In this document: positions 9,293 to 18,522 of the stretch, piece after piece | Layout: every line of letters begins with the position of its first letter | Numbering within the stretch: position 1 is the first letter of the stretch | Source: Methanobacteriota archaeon | Lineage (GTDB): Archaea > Halobacteriota > Syntropharchaeia > JAUWIL01 | NCBI GenBank assembly: GCA_030605385.1 | Contig: JAUWIL010000003.1 | Location: 1-35,813 of the forward strand | Length of the DNA stretch: 35,813 nt | Reading direction: 5' to 3' | Notes under the pieces: model-generated | Told to the model about the DNA's origin: nothing | The model's input: only the letters and a program-made list of their open reading frames with translations | The model's database searches: none | Translations under genes and position numbers: made by a program

Positions 9293-9985
9293 CTACATGA
9301 TGGTTATATCTCCTTTGTGTACGGCAGTGCCGATCAGGGCGCCGCTGACTCCCATCTCTTCAAGCATCCCTAGGTCATCTTCGTTTCTAATTCCACCGCC
9401 GATTATCATGCTCTGCCCTGATATGCCGGTAACGTTCCTTATCAACTGCTCGTTTACACCAAGGGAGGTGCCAATACGATCCATTTCGAGGATTATAACA
9501 TCTTTTAACTGCCATCCCTTCATTGCTCTTATCAGGTCAGCAGGGGTTGGAGGTTCACCGCGGTATTCTGGCATCAGTACCCTGCCGTTTTTAATATCCA
9601 CACTTACAGCTACCACATTCTCATGGATAACCATCTCTATGAGGTGCAGGGGCATGGTCTCTGTACCTACCACGACAACATCGGACATGCCGCTTGCCGT
9701 CTCCATGTCATCTATGCTCTTTACACCATAGTCCAGCATAGTATTCCATCTGCTGCTGATCTCCTGGATGAGATCCCTGTTATCACCTTTGCCCATGATA
9801 TGGTCGAGGTCAGCGATATACACCTCTTTTGGCTTTAGCGCGTCAAGTATCTCGAGTGCATCCGAGGTGCCGACCACTTTGCTCATATGGTGCACGGGCC
9901 GGTATTTACTGCGTTCGCCCCTTACCGCGTGAACCACGACGCCGTCGAGCAGGTCCAGCACCAGTATGCGTCTTATTCGGCTCAT
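9293..9985 (-). CDS. HisA/HisF-related TIM-barrel protein (hisAF-related archaeal family)
   Basis: RILVLDLLDGVVVHAVRGERSKYRPV ... EVYIADLDHIMGKGDN ... IIGGGIRNEDDL ... GALIGTAVHKG; ATG at 9985 preferred. Confidence 0.8.
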   Translation of the reverse strand: MSRIRRILVLDLLDGVVVHAVRGERSKYRPVHHMSKVVGTSDALEILDALKPKEVYIADLDHIMGKGDNRDLIQEISSRWNTMLDYGVKSIDDMETASGMSDVVVVGTETMPLHLIEMVIHENVVAVSVDIKNGRVLMPEYRGEPPTPADLIRAMKGWQLKDVIILEMDRIGTSLGVNEQLIRNVTGISGQSMIIGGGIRNEDDLGMLEEMGVSGALIGTAVHKGDITIM

Positions 9986-10118
9986 ATCAATACATACATA
10001 TATGAGTCCGCTCTTAAAATGAGTTGTTTTATCCCCCACAGTCTCAATCAAACATCATCGAGTAACATCATCGAATATTGACCATCATATGCGCTCATAA
10101 CTTATTAGAGTTGATTTA

Positions 10119-10841
10119 GTGGAGTCGTTCGACTTGAGCATAAAGCTCCTCATCAGCCCCATGAACCTGGATGAAGTTACCACAGCCGTAGACGGCGGTG
10201 CGGATATTATTGACATTAAAAAACCGGATGAAGGCTCACTTGGTGCCAACTTCCCATGGATCATACGCTCGGCAAAGGAAATGGTGCCTGACGGAACGCC
10301 GGTCAGTGCAGCCATTGGCGATTTCGACTTCAAGCCCGGTACTGCCGCTCTTGCAGCCACGGGTGCCGCAGCTGCTGGCGCCGATTATATAAAAATAGGG
10401 CTGTTTAACATTCACTCTACTGGGGAAGCCAGGGAACTCCTCGGCGGCGTTGTACATGCAGTCAAGGACACTAACAAAAAGGCTCTCGTGGTTGCAGCCG
10501 CCTACTCGGACTTTGAGCGCATACACACGATCTCGCCTCTAAAACTGCCCGGGATTGCTTCTGATGTTGGAGCAGATGTCGTTATGGTAGATACAGGCAT
10601 CAAGGACGGACGCAGTACGTTCGAGTTCATGGGCAGAGATATGCTGCAGTCATTTATCTCGGACGCGAGAGACTATGAGCTGGATTGCGCCCTCGCAGGC
10701 TCCCTGGGGGGTGAGCACATACCGCTGGTTAAAAGTCTGGCACCCGACATACTTGGAATCCGCAGTGCTGTTTGCGAAAACGGCAGAAACTCACCTATAA
10801 GCATCAGCCTTGTAAGAGAGCTTAAGGCAAGGCTGCAGTAA
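10119..10841 (+). CDS. mfnB: (5-formylfuran-3-yl)methyl phosphate synthase (methanofuran biosynthesis, MfnB)
   Basis: KLLISPMNLDEVTTAVDGGADIIDIKKPDEGSLGANFPWIIRSAKEMVPDGTPVSAAIGDFDFKPGTAALAATGAAAAGADYIKIGLF. Confidence 0.92.
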   Translation: MESFDLSIKLLISPMNLDEVTTAVDGGADIIDIKKPDEGSLGANFPWIIRSAKEMVPDGTPVSAAIGDFDFKPGTAALAATGAAAAGADYIKIGLFNIHSTGEARELLGGVVHAVKDTNKKALVVAAAYSDFERIHTISPLKLPGIASDVGADVVMVDTGIKDGRSTFEFMGRDMLQSFISDARDYELDCALAGSLGGEHIPLVKSLAPDILGIRSAVCENGRNSPISISLVRELKARLQ

Positions 10842-11054
10842 GATGTTTGCACTACCTTTTAGAATACTCTTTAGGAGTATGTTTCAATCGTTTAACCTCG
10901 AAACTGCCTTGTATACTTTTGAAGAAATTAAAAGCACTTGAAACATTCTCTGGAGAAAATATATCGCTAAACGAAAAACGGACTTTTAAGGTAATACAAA
11001 CACACCTAATATAAACAACTTTGTTAGTTGATACTTAATGCTACTTTATCCTTC

Positions 11055-11525
11055 TTACTCATATGCGGCTTTAAAGATTATTTCTTTAGTAGTTTCAACG
11101 AGCCCATAAGGTATTTTGTTTATTTCTATAAGGTGGATAGTATTTTGCGACCAAAACCAAAATAAAATCAGTATGATTATAAGAATAATCAAGAGTGGAA
11201 TAAGAGAACAAGGGTCTGGCAAACATACCTCATAGATCAGAATAGTGACGATATTTAATCCAAATAAGTATATACAACGCTCAAAGTTCTTTAGCATTTG
11301 TTTAACTCTTAACTCACACCCATCTCTTTTTTTATCGATTGCTCCACGAATTAAATCCTTTGTTGTACGCCCCAACTTCTCATTCTTTTCTATCTGTTCT
11401 CTTTTTGTTTCAAGCTCACTCAAAACACCCTGCCGAAGAGACGAGACTCCAACGATTATTGTGTGTAACGCAATCAGACCAAATGAGATAGTATAAAGTG
11501 AAGTGGGAGAGATAAAATAGTTCAT
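11055..11525 (-). CDS. Hypothetical membrane protein (~3 TM helices, charged cytoplasmic loop)
   Basis: 156 aa; hydrophobic N-terminal helix, basic/acidic loop, two hydrophobic C-terminal helices; starts just after the stop of the 207-aa gene. Confidence 0.65.
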   Translation of the reverse strand: MNYFISPTSLYTISFGLIALHTIIVGVSSLRQGVLSELETKREQIEKNEKLGRTTKDLIRGAIDKKRDGCELRVKQMLKNFERCIYLFGLNIVTILIYEVCLPDPCSLIPLLIILIIILILFWFWSQNTIHLIEINKIPYGLVETTKEIIFKAAYE

Positions 11526-11528
11526 TAT

Positions 11529-12152
11529 TCATATTTCTCCACTATGGCGCGTTAGAAAGTCGAAAGCACGGGCGATACTCTCTCCAATCTTAGGGTTATT
11601 AAAATTAGCAATACCTTCAACGTTGTAACTTTCCTCCTTAAAATCCTCAGGAATATGATGTTTTTCAAACCTAAAGGCATGACCTACGAGGAAAAAGTGC
11701 CCCCAATCTTTTATTCCTAGTTCTTCTTTAGTCTTTTTTAGCCCTTTTATCTTGATATCATTCTGTTTCACAAATTTTAAAAAGTCATAATTCTCAATTG
11801 ATGTTGATTTTTCAACGACTATGCTAATGGGGACATTTCTTTTGATGGCTTCTTCGAAGGCATCTCTAATCGTAGCATGATTATAGAAAATCTCCTCTAG
11901 TTCTCCTGTAAATATCTTTATTGGTTTCTCTTTATCTGCTCTCTCTATCAGAAGCTTTGATATGTAAATTGAGTGTTCAACTGCATCATTTGATATGAAC
12001 AAATTCTTGTTTTTTGTGCATGCCTCATCAACAAAATCCTTCCACTCTAGGTCTATTTTTTTTAACTCCACTTTAACCACTCCTTTTGAGGTAGGATATC
12101 CTATTAACGATTTGGTACCTATATCAGAAGTATCAGATAGCATCCGCCACAT
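11529..12152 (-). CDS. Hypothetical soluble protein, first gene of a two-gene cassette
   Basis: 207 aa ORF: FISNDAVEHSIYISKLLIERADKEKPIKIFTGELEEIFYNHATIRDAFEEAIKRNVPISIVVEK... Confidence 0.7.
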   Translation of the reverse strand: MWRMLSDTSDIGTKSLIGYPTSKGVVKVELKKIDLEWKDFVDEACTKNKNLFISNDAVEHSIYISKLLIERADKEKPIKIFTGELEEIFYNHATIRDAFEEAIKRNVPISIVVEKSTSIENYDFLKFVKQNDIKIKGLKKTKEELGIKDWGHFFLVGHAFRFEKHHIPEDFKEESYNVEGIANFNNPKIGESIARAFDFLTRHSGEI

Positions 12153-12326
12153 TAACCATTTTCCTTGTGCAATAGGCTGACAATCATACCATGTGTTGCT
12201 AAATTATATACAGTTATAACTATAGTTTTAACTATTTAATACATTCTATCGGAGACTACTCCTCCCTTTAGGATTTTCTCAACAGTCTTAAGCTCAATAT
12301 CAGGACCATTGTGTATTTCGCCAGAG

Positions 12327-13274
12327 CTATATCTTGTTAACCGGAATACTCACGGGCTCTCCGCGGAAGAATTTGAGCATCTCCTCTGCAACGGTTACTG
12401 CCACCCTGACCTGTGCCTCACTGGTGGATGCACCGAGGTGCGGTACCGCCAGAACATTGCTCATTTTGAGCAGCGGGCTATCTGTCGGCGGCTCCTTCTC
12501 AAAAACGTCAAGAGCAGCTCCTGCTACTGTACCATCCTCTATAGCCTTTGCAAGGGCATCTTCATCTATGATCCCACCGCGCGCACAGTTCACGATTCTG
12601 ACTCCTTTCTTCATCTTCTCGAACTGCTCTTCCCCGATCATGTGGTAAGTCTCTTTATTCTTCGGTGTATGGACCGTGATATAATCAGAGCTCTTGAATA
12701 TCTCGTCCAGCGTTACAGACTCCACCCCTAACGCTTTTACCTTCTCTGGCGGCGCCATTGGGTCGAAACCTATTGTTTTCATGCCCAGTCCCTGCGCCAT
12801 CTTTGCCACGCTGGCACCAATACGTCCGAGCCCGATAATCCCGATGGTTTTACCATTTACTTCAACGCCTTTGAATTTGCTCCGGCTCCACTCTCCTGCG
12901 CGCAGTGATGCGCTTGCTTGGGAAAGGTTTCTTGAGATGCACATCATCATCGCTATGGTGTGCTCTGCGGCTGATTGGGTGTTACCGGCAGGTGCGTTGA
13001 TCACGAGTATCTTTTTCGTGGTGGCATGTTCTACATCTATGTTATCTACTCCAACTCCTGCGCGCCCAACAATTTTAAGGTTCTTCCCCGCGTCAAGTAC
13101 GTCCTTCGTTACTTTGGTCTGACTTCTAACGACAAGTGCATCGTACTCGCCTATTTTTTCTATCAGTTCTTCCGGCGTAAGGTTGGTGTTTACATCAACA
13201 TCTGCCCCGGTTTTGAGTATTTCAACTCCTTCTCCTGCCAGTTTATCGCTGACAAGCACTTTCGGCTTTGACAT
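12327..13274 (-). CDS. serA: D-3-phosphoglycerate dehydrogenase, short form without ACT domain
   Basis: VGRAGVGVDNIDVEHATTKKILVINAPAGNTQSAAEHTIAMMM...GKTIGIIGLGRIGASVAKMAQGLGM...; ends at 315 aa. Confidence 0.88.
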   Translation of the reverse strand: MSKPKVLVSDKLAGEGVEILKTGADVDVNTNLTPEELIEKIGEYDALVVRSQTKVTKDVLDAGKNLKIVGRAGVGVDNIDVEHATTKKILVINAPAGNTQSAAEHTIAMMMCISRNLSQASASLRAGEWSRSKFKGVEVNGKTIGIIGLGRIGASVAKMAQGLGMKTIGFDPMAPPEKVKALGVESVTLDEIFKSSDYITVHTPKNKETYHMIGEEQFEKMKKGVRIVNCARGGIIDEDALAKAIEDGTVAGAALDVFEKEPPTDSPLLKMSNVLAVPHLGASTSEAQVRVAVTVAEEMLKFFRGEPVSIPVNKI

Positions 13275-13738
13275 GATACCAGCTCCAATAACTCTTATGA
13301 AATTTTATAATTTTATTTCGCTTATACCCCTACCATCCCTGCTTGTATTGCAAGTTATATCGTGACTACAGGTTATGGCTTCCTTTATTACCACGCCAGT
13401 TATCACACCCATGCTATTATTGTTTTTCGCTTATTTCTCGTTGGTCAGTCGATTACAGTCTCTAACCGAAACCACCACTCTGAAATGTACTGACAGACGT
13501 CTTGATACTACCATCCTCAACTGTCCGGATACTACTATCATGATACTGTCATCTTTACTGTCATCTTGGTATTACCAGATAATATGGGAAATCGAACGAT
13601 ATAAGAGGGGTTATATATTCTTAAGCTTATAATCTGAAAATCTGGAAGAAGTCTGAAGGAGAAGTTCGAAGGCGAAAGCTCGATCTAATGCAGTCTGTCT
13701 GCATCCAATCATATCGTTAGAGCGGAGGCGCATTCAAC

Positions 13739-14875
13739 TTGGATGAAGCCGGCACACCAATAGAAGAGGTAATAGCATCCATTGAGGAGGCTAAGAAGAA
13801 GGACCTTACATATGACCATATTCTGAGTTCCATGTGCACTGATCCGCACCCTATAGCAGTGCACGCCCATGTACGTTTCATCGAATCCAATCTTGGCGAC
13901 AGCGGTCTTTTCCCGGGTACAAAGGAGATCGAAGGGCGTGTCATCGAGATGCTGGCATCTCTTCTTAACTATCCCTCAGGCACCGAGCCTGCTGCCTATC
14001 TGACTACAGGTGGCACTGAGTCCAACATTCAGGCAGTGCGCGTTGCCAGAAACTTAAAAAATACTGATAAACCGAACATTGTCATACCAGCGTCAGCACA
14101 TTTCTCCTTTGACAAGATAGGGGACATTCTGCGCGTGGAGCTGAGGAAGGCGGACGTTGACAATGACCTGAAGGTTGACATCGCATCTGTTGAGAGTCTG
14201 ATTGATGAGAACACTGTTGGATTGGTGGGCATTGCAGGCACAACCGAGTTCGGTCAGATAGATCCGATAAAGGAGCTGTCAGATGTTGCTCTGCGTGAGG
14301 GCATCTACCTGCATGTGGATGCTGCATTTGGCGGATTTGTAATCCCCTTCATCGAGGAGAAATATGACTGGAATTTCAAGGTTGAGGGCGTTTCATCGAT
14401 AACGATTGACCCGCATAAAATGGGTATGAGCACCATTCCATCGGGAGGACTGTTCTTCAGGCGGCAGGAGGATATGGACGAACTCAGCATTGATACCCCA
14501 TATCTGTCAACGAAACAGCAATATTCACTTACAGGTACAAGGAGCGGGGGTGCTGCAGCAGGCACTTACGCGGTACTAAAGCATCTGGGTATGAGAGGGA
14601 TGCGCGAGGTAGTGCAGGAGTGCATCCGCCTTACCAGGATACTCGTGGAAGAAGCAGCCTCTTTTGGCATCTATCCTGTAATCAATCCCGTTATGAATGT
14701 TGTGGCACTTGAGGTGCCGGATATTGACGCTGTGGTCGTAGGTTTGATGCGGAGGGGCTGGAGAGTATCAATTTCCAGGGTGCCGAGAGCACTGAGGCTT
14801 GTTATCATGCCCCACATTTCTGAGGAAACGCTCAGGCTGTTCATCGATGACTTTAGGGACACCATTAAGGGCTGA
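13739..14875 (+). CDS. mfnA: PLP-dependent tyrosine/aspartate decarboxylase MfnA (TTG start)
   Basis: YDHILSSMCTDPHPIAVHAHVRFIESNLGDSGLFPGTKEIE ... YLTTGGTESNIQAVRVARN ... SITIDPHKMGMSTIPSGGLFFR. Confidence 0.9.
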   Translation: MDEAGTPIEEVIASIEEAKKKDLTYDHILSSMCTDPHPIAVHAHVRFIESNLGDSGLFPGTKEIEGRVIEMLASLLNYPSGTEPAAYLTTGGTESNIQAVRVARNLKNTDKPNIVIPASAHFSFDKIGDILRVELRKADVDNDLKVDIASVESLIDENTVGLVGIAGTTEFGQIDPIKELSDVALREGIYLHVDAAFGGFVIPFIEEKYDWNFKVEGVSSITIDPHKMGMSTIPSGGLFFRRQEDMDELSIDTPYLSTKQQYSLTGTRSGGAAAGTYAVLKHLGMRGMREVVQECIRLTRILVEEAASFGIYPVINPVMNVVALEVPDIDAVVVGLMRRGWRVSISRVPRALRLVIMPHISEETLRLFIDDFRDTIKG

Positions 14876-14961
14876 GAACAGCATATTTTTAATCATTTAC
14901 AGAGCACAATATTTTGTATTCGTTCCCTAAACCAGATCCAATTTCACGTGGATGGTAGATC

Positions 14962-16029
14962 ATGGACTACGACTTCGAGCTTGACAGGATTGCCAGCATA
15001 ATAAAGGAGCGCAAGCCTGGAAGGGTGGGAATCCAGCTACCTGAGGGTTTGAAGCGCCGCGCGATGACAATAGCTGATGCTATACAATCCAGTACGGGTG
15101 TTGAAGTAATTATATCGGGCGAGCCGTGCTACGGCGCATGTGACATTGATGAGAACTTGAAGGGCACGGTCGATCTGCTCCTTCACTTTGGGCACTCTGA
15201 ACTCATCGCTGACCCCGAAGAAAAGACCATATACGTAGAACTGCACTCAACCGCGGATGTTGAAAAGGTAGTTCTGGAAGCTGTTGAACACCTCCACGGC
15301 GGGACAATAGGGCTCGTTACGACGGTCCAGCATGTAAACCAGATTGATGCCGCAGTTAGAATACTGCAGAACGCGGGCAAAAAGACGGTCGTGGGTGAAG
15401 GCGATTCGAGGGTGAAGCACCCTGCACAGGTACTGGGATGCAACTTCTCGGCTGCGAGATCGGTGGGATCGGTGGAGTGCGATGAATACCTTTTCATCGG
15501 CAGCGGCGACTTCCATCCGCTGGGTGTGGCACTCTCCACGGGGAGGCGGGTGGTGGTAGCGTATCCGCTTATGGGGGAGGGGAGGGAGGTAAATACAGGG
15601 GCTGCAGAGGCGGTCCTGCGCCAGAGGTATGCCAGGATAGAGAAGGCACGGGATGCACGAACATTTGGCATAATCATGGGCATGAAACCCGGTCAGCAGA
15701 GAATTGGACTTGCTGTGAAGCTTCTGGAAAAGGCGAAAGGTCATGGGCTTGAAACCATCCTGATTGCGGTGCGTGAGATAACCCCTGAAGTGATTATGTC
15801 ATTCGGTATGGATGCATATGTCAGCACGGCATGCCCTAGACTTACCATCGATGATGCAGAGCGCTTTGACCGACCAATCCTCACTCCAGCAGAGTTCGAG
15901 ATAGCGGTGGGAGAAAGGACCCTCGAAGATTACAGGCTTGATGAGATATCTGTGGAAGCGGAGTCTTGCGAAATCAAGGATTTCGCAAATGTCTCACGAA
16001 AGCAAAACCTTCGCAAGATAACAGGCTGA
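14962..16029 (+). CDS. dph2: Dph2, diphthamide biosynthesis radical enzyme; C-terminal ~20 aa derive from a hairpin element
   Basis: GRVGIQLPEGLKRRAMTIADAI...GEPCYGACDIDE...LLHFGHSEL; conserved cysteines. Confidence 0.92.
   Translation: MDYDFELDRIASIIKERKPGRVGIQLPEGLKRRAMTIADAIQSSTGVEVIISGEPCYGACDIDENLKGTVDLLLHFGHSELIADPEEKTIYVELHSTADVEKVVLEAVEHLHGGTIGLVTTVQHVNQIDAAVRILQNAGKKTVVGEGDSRVKHPAQVLGCNFSAARSVGSVECDEYLFIGSGDFHPLGVALSTGRRVVVAYPLMGEGREVNTGAAEAVLRQRYARIEKARDARTFGIIMGMKPGQQRIGLAVKLLEKAKGHGLETILIAVREITPEVIMSFGMDAYVSTACPRLTIDDAERFDRPILTPAEFEIAVGERTLEDYRLDEISVEAESCEIKDFANVSRKQNLRKITG
15961..16020 (+). repeat. Two-hairpin element (family 2-like) forming the dph2 3' end
   Basis: TTGCGAAATC-aag-GATTTCGCAA (10 bp), junction ATGTCTCA, then CGAAAG-caaaa-CCTTCG, CAAGA. 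Confidence 0.8.
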
Positions 16030-16075
16030 TGCTGAAAAAGATTGTGGAGAAACGAAGAGGAAGAAGAGGAAGAGG

Positions 16076-16690
16076 ATGAAGAAAAAGCAACTTGAGATGC
16101 AGCTTGAGAAAATAAAGGGATTTAAAACCCCATCTCCGAGGCTGGAACAGTACGTCACACCTGCGCCGGTAGCCGCGGAACTCCTTCATATGGCGTATAT
16201 GAGGGGGGATATAGAGGGCAGAGTGGTGTATGACCTTGGGTGCGGCACAGGGACACTTGCGATAGGCGCAAAACTGCTTGAAGCCTCTGAGGTGGTGGGA
16301 TTCGACATTGATGCGGAGGCTGTTGAAGTGGCAGAACAGAACTCCCGACTCTTCGGCACGGATGTAAGGTTCATACAATCGGATATAAACGGCGTGCAGG
16401 GAAATGCTGATACCGCGGTCATGAATCCCCCGTTCGGGGCGCAAAATCCTGGGGCAGACAGGCCCTTTATATCTAAAGCTCTCCAGATAGCGCCAGTAGT
16501 ATACTCACTTCACAATGCGGGTAGTGAAGATTTTATCAAAAGGTTTATAGAGCCAAACATCACAAAGGAGCGATGCCCCATAAGCTTTCCTATAAAGTGG
16601 ACTTTTGATTTTCACACTCAGGAAGTGAGGGAAGTGGATGTAGATTTATATATGATGAAGAGAAGAGAAAGGGGAGAAAGAGAGCGATAA
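16076..16690 (+). CDS. METTL5-family SAM-dependent methyltransferase
   Basis: LEQYVTPAPVAAELLHMAYMRGDIEGRVVYDLGCGTGTLAIGAKLL ... AVMNPPFGAQN (NPPF motif). Confidence 0.9.
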   Translation: MKKKQLEMQLEKIKGFKTPSPRLEQYVTPAPVAAELLHMAYMRGDIEGRVVYDLGCGTGTLAIGAKLLEASEVVGFDIDAEAVEVAEQNSRLFGTDVRFIQSDINGVQGNADTAVMNPPFGAQNPGADRPFISKALQIAPVVYSLHNAGSEDFIKRFIEPNITKERCPISFPIKWTFDFHTQEVREVDVDLYMMKRRERGERER

Positions 16691-16750
16691 GTTATAGGGT
16701 TTATATATTGTTGCTAAACAGTGTTGTTGTGTTGTTTAAACAGTTAATGG

Positions 16751-17067
16751 ATGTTTATGGAACTTTGTTCCATAACCGTATGGAGGTGGAGCTTCCATAC
16801 ATGTTTGCGGAACAAAGTTCCGCAACAGTCTAAAAGTTCCACTTTTAGACATGTTTGCAAAAACGTAGTTTTTGCAACCGTATAAAATCAGGAGATTTTA
16901 TACATGTTTACAGAGCAGGGCTCTGTAACCGTATGAAATGCTTTGCATTTCAGACATGTTTGAAAAACCTACGGTTTTTCAACCGTCTAAAACGCAAAGC
17001 GTTTTAGACATGTTTATGGAACGTAGTTCCATAACCGTATGAAAAGCGGAGCTTTTCAGACATGTTT
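16751..17067 (+). repeat. Hairpin array, family 1: six ~52-bp units, each two different stem-loops joined by ACATGTTT and AACCGT
   Basis: Stems incl. ATGGAAC/GTTCCAT, GCGGAAC/GTTCCGC, CTAAAAGT/ACTTTTAG, GCAAAAAC/GTTTTTGC, ATAAAATC/GATTTTAT, ACAGAGC/GCTCTGT, TGAAATGC/GCATTTCA, GAAAAACC/GGTTTTTC, CTAAAACGC/GCGTTTTAG, TGAAAAGC/GCTTTTCA. Confidence 0.95.
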
Positions 17068-17202
17068 AAAACGGGTAATGGGCTTTGAAAACTCAGAACT
17101 GACATAAACCGACATAAACCGACATATATTCTGCAGAAACTAGTGAACGCAGAGCGTTCACAAGACTTTGTATTCGACAAGTAATCAGGAAGTGTTTTTT
17201 TG

Positions 17203-17790
17203 ATGGGCGATGAGATAGGCAGTAAAGTAGAAGAAGGTAGCTTTGTAACTCCAGGGGGCTTTATTGGGACATCGGAGGAGTTTCTGACAGGCACCGGAAC
17301 ATATGAGGAGAAAGGGAAAGTATACGCGTCGACCACAGGGATATTGAACATAAATACTAAAGAACGCATAGTCAGTGTTAAACCCACAGTGAAGACCCCG
17401 CCAATACCCAAAGTGGGGGATATAGTGGTTGGTAGGGTGCTTGATATCAAAGGCTCCATGGTATTTGTGGATGTGGGAAGGATAAAAGGCTCCGAAGACA
17501 GAGAGATAGCCGCTTCAGAGCAGGGAGTTATACACGTATCGAACGTTAAGGAAGCATATGTATCTGAACTGAGCGATGAATTCGGTTATATGGATATTAT
17601 TAAGGCGAAAGTTATTGATGCCAAGGCCATGAGACTCAGCACCTCTGCAAAGGACTTGGGAGTTATAAAGGCAATATGCTCCAGATGTAAAGTGGGCATG
17701 AAGAGGAAGAACGACCGCCTTGAGTGCCCCAACTGCGGAAGAATAGAAATGAGAAAGATCTCAGAGGACTATGGTATGGGAATAATTTAG
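17203..17790 (+). CDS. csl4: Archaeal exosome RNA-binding subunit Csl4
   Basis: GSKVEEGSFVTPGGFIGTSEEFLTGTGTYEEKGKVYASTTG ... S1-like domain ... CSRCKVGMKRKNDRLECPNCGRIEMRK zinc ribbon. Confidence 0.92.
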   Translation: MGDEIGSKVEEGSFVTPGGFIGTSEEFLTGTGTYEEKGKVYASTTGILNINTKERIVSVKPTVKTPPIPKVGDIVVGRVLDIKGSMVFVDVGRIKGSEDREIAASEQGVIHVSNVKEAYVSELSDEFGYMDIIKAKVIDAKAMRLSTSAKDLGVIKAICSRCKVGMKRKNDRLECPNCGRIEMRKISEDYGMGII

Positions 17791-17876
17791 TTCTTGGGGT
17801 TGATGTTTAGAGCTGATTTAGAGCTGATGTTAGGATTTAGGATTGACCATTAACCGGGACTTCAGATTATAACAAG

Positions 17877-18167
17877 GTGACACTCTTGGAGATAAATATA
17901 CTGGAAAAGTCGGATAAGGAGATAAAGGTAGAGGTAGTTGGGGAGGACCATACATTTATGAACGCCCTAAAGGCCGCACTCCTCGAGGACAAGCGCGTCA
18001 ATGTTGCAACATACGATATTGAATTTCCTACAATTAGTGACCCCGTACTTCACGTAATGACAACGAGCAAACCGATCCCAATTCTAAAGGCTGCGGCGAA
18101 GCGACTGATCAAACAGTGCGACAAATTCTCTGATAAATTCGGCAAGAGTATTGAGGAAAAGCAGTAA
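17877..18167 (+). CDS. rpoL: DNA-directed RNA polymerase subunit L (GTG start)
   Basis: EINILEKSDKEIKVEVVGEDHTFMNALKAALLEDKRVNVATYDIEFPTISDPVLHVMT. Confidence 0.92.
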   Translation: MTLLEINILEKSDKEIKVEVVGEDHTFMNALKAALLEDKRVNVATYDIEFPTISDPVLHVMTTSKPIPILKAAAKRLIKQCDKFSDKFGKSIEEKQ

Positions 18168-18223
18168 ACAGTGCCGCGCGTCAAAATCCACCTACAGGCC
18201 AGGTTTGCCGTCCGCATCTTATG

Positions 18224-18335
18224 GTGTTTGCAAAATCGAAGATTTTGCAACAGTATAAAAACCGAAGGTTTTCAGACATGTTTGTAGAACCACGTTCTAC
18301 AACCGTCTAAAACACGCAGTGTTTTAAACATGTTT
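18224..18335 (+). repeat. Hairpin array, family 1: two units (four stem-loops)
   Basis: GCAAAATC-gaa-GATTTTGC, AACAGT, TATAAAAACC-gaa-GGTTTTCA, ACATGTTT, GTAGAAC-cac-GTTCTAC, AACCGT, CTAAAACAC-gca-GTGTTTTA, ACATGTTT. Confidence 0.93.
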
Positions 18336-18522
18336 TAGAGGGTTTTGACACCGTTCAGACCGTTAGGTCCGATCCAGGGTGTTGAGTCCAGGGTATTAAG
18401 AAATTATTTACCTAATCAGTAACATCAATATCATACATAGTGTAAACTATGGTGTAAACTCCATAAACCCAAAAAGGTGATGCACAATCCTTCAAATTCT
18501 TCAACTTATACCGGCCGAGTTT

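Noticed and set aside
10860-10890. GTTTCAAT motifs as CRISPR repeat remnants
   Set aside because: Only 8 nt shared among most copies; no periodicity or spacer-like organisation.
16751-17067. CRISPR array interpretation
   Set aside because: Spacing is regular (~52 bp), but the constant parts are only 6-8 nt and the variable parts are themselves palindromes; no cas genes in the window.
17004-17459. Minus-strand 151-aa ORF across the hairpin array and csl4 start
   Set aside because: Antisense to csl4 and partly translated from hairpins; no protein-like conservation.
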